64,000 nt of DNA from Lutraria lutraria (Eukaryota; Mollusca; Bivalvia; Venerida; Mactridae), in NCBI GenBank assembly GCA_964023205.1, contig OZ026851.1, positions 13,619,637-13,683,636 on the forward strand, read 5' to 3'. Below are positions 63,763-64,000 of this stretch, in pieces. The notes under the pieces were generated by a model, which was not told the origin of the DNA, made no database searches, and worked only from the letters and a program-made list of their open reading frames with translations. How positions within the stretch are numbered: position 1 is the first letter of the stretch; each line of letters starts with the position of its first letter. The position numbers and the translations under genes were made by a program.

Positions 63763-64000
63763 CTGAAAGCTTTTGAAATGAATAAGTTAGTAAACAGTTA
63801 AGAAAAATTCTTTCACATGAAGTTAATATCGTAAGAAAATGCTGAACTTTGAATAACATTCTGTTAAGTTATTAATGAACTGAAAAAAGCAGCAAAATAT
63901 GCTTTCAGGTTTTTTACCAGATTTGTGATTCAATGGAGTGAATTAATTCCTGGTTTGAAGGTAATTTTCTCACACATAAATTGTAATAGATTTACATACG

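Noticed and set aside
1..64000. CRISPR arrays, operons, ribosome binding sites or a bacterial-type system
   Set aside because: The window is spliced animal nuclear DNA. The tandem repeats present lack unique spacers of uniform length and have no cas genes.

Overview
The window is nuclear DNA of a spliced, AT-rich animal genome, most likely a bivalve mollusc. The protein sequences are clearly metazoan. The interspersed repeats (a 'GCTCACCAG' element with tandem ~160-bp core units, 'gggggcata' repeats, 'GCCCGTTTTTCAAA' repeats, tRNA-derived SINEs) are of kinds I know from bivalve genomes. The species cannot be named from this sequence alone.

Layout: (1) 1-11907, minus strand: the 5' half of DNA topoisomerase II (TOP2), 12 coding exons, running off the left edge inside the TOPRIM region. 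(2) 12362-18222, plus strand: complete UBE2G2, a ubiquitin-conjugating E2 (165 aa, 5 exons), divergent from TOP2 across a 454-bp spacer. (3) 23508-29070, minus strand: complete TMBIM6 / Bax inhibitor-1 (235 aa, 9 exons), convergent with UBE2G2. (4) 32880-56187, plus strand: a SOCS6/SOCS7-type suppressor of cytokine signalling, 8 coding exons and 1592 aa, about three times the length of the human relatives. Almost all the extra length is a disordered, acidic, Ser/Asp-rich N-terminal region with eight copies of a tyrosine motif. (5) 63630-63762, minus strand: the terminal coding exon of an unrecognised gene that continues off the right edge. All splice junctions were read by hand and the phases close for every gene, but there is no transcript evidence here.

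The rest is intron, UTR and intergenic DNA dense in short non-autonomous transposable elements: hAT-like, pogo/Tc1-like and TTAA-type MITEs, foldback elements, a Helentron/pearl-like element with a higher-order tandem array, SINE copies on both strands, and minisatellites including a strongly C-rich one.

The genes are ordinary housekeeping or signalling neighbours and do not form a pathway. UBE2G2 and TMBIM6 both act at the endoplasmic reticulum, and UBE2G2 and the SOCS protein both serve ubiquitin ligation, but I infer no functional linkage. The points most worth a second look are the giant repeat-bearing SOCS protein, a family of palindromic insertions made of little more than terminal inverted repeats with 7-bp target duplications, and three 76-bp palindromic elements of identical length around the end of the SOCS gene.
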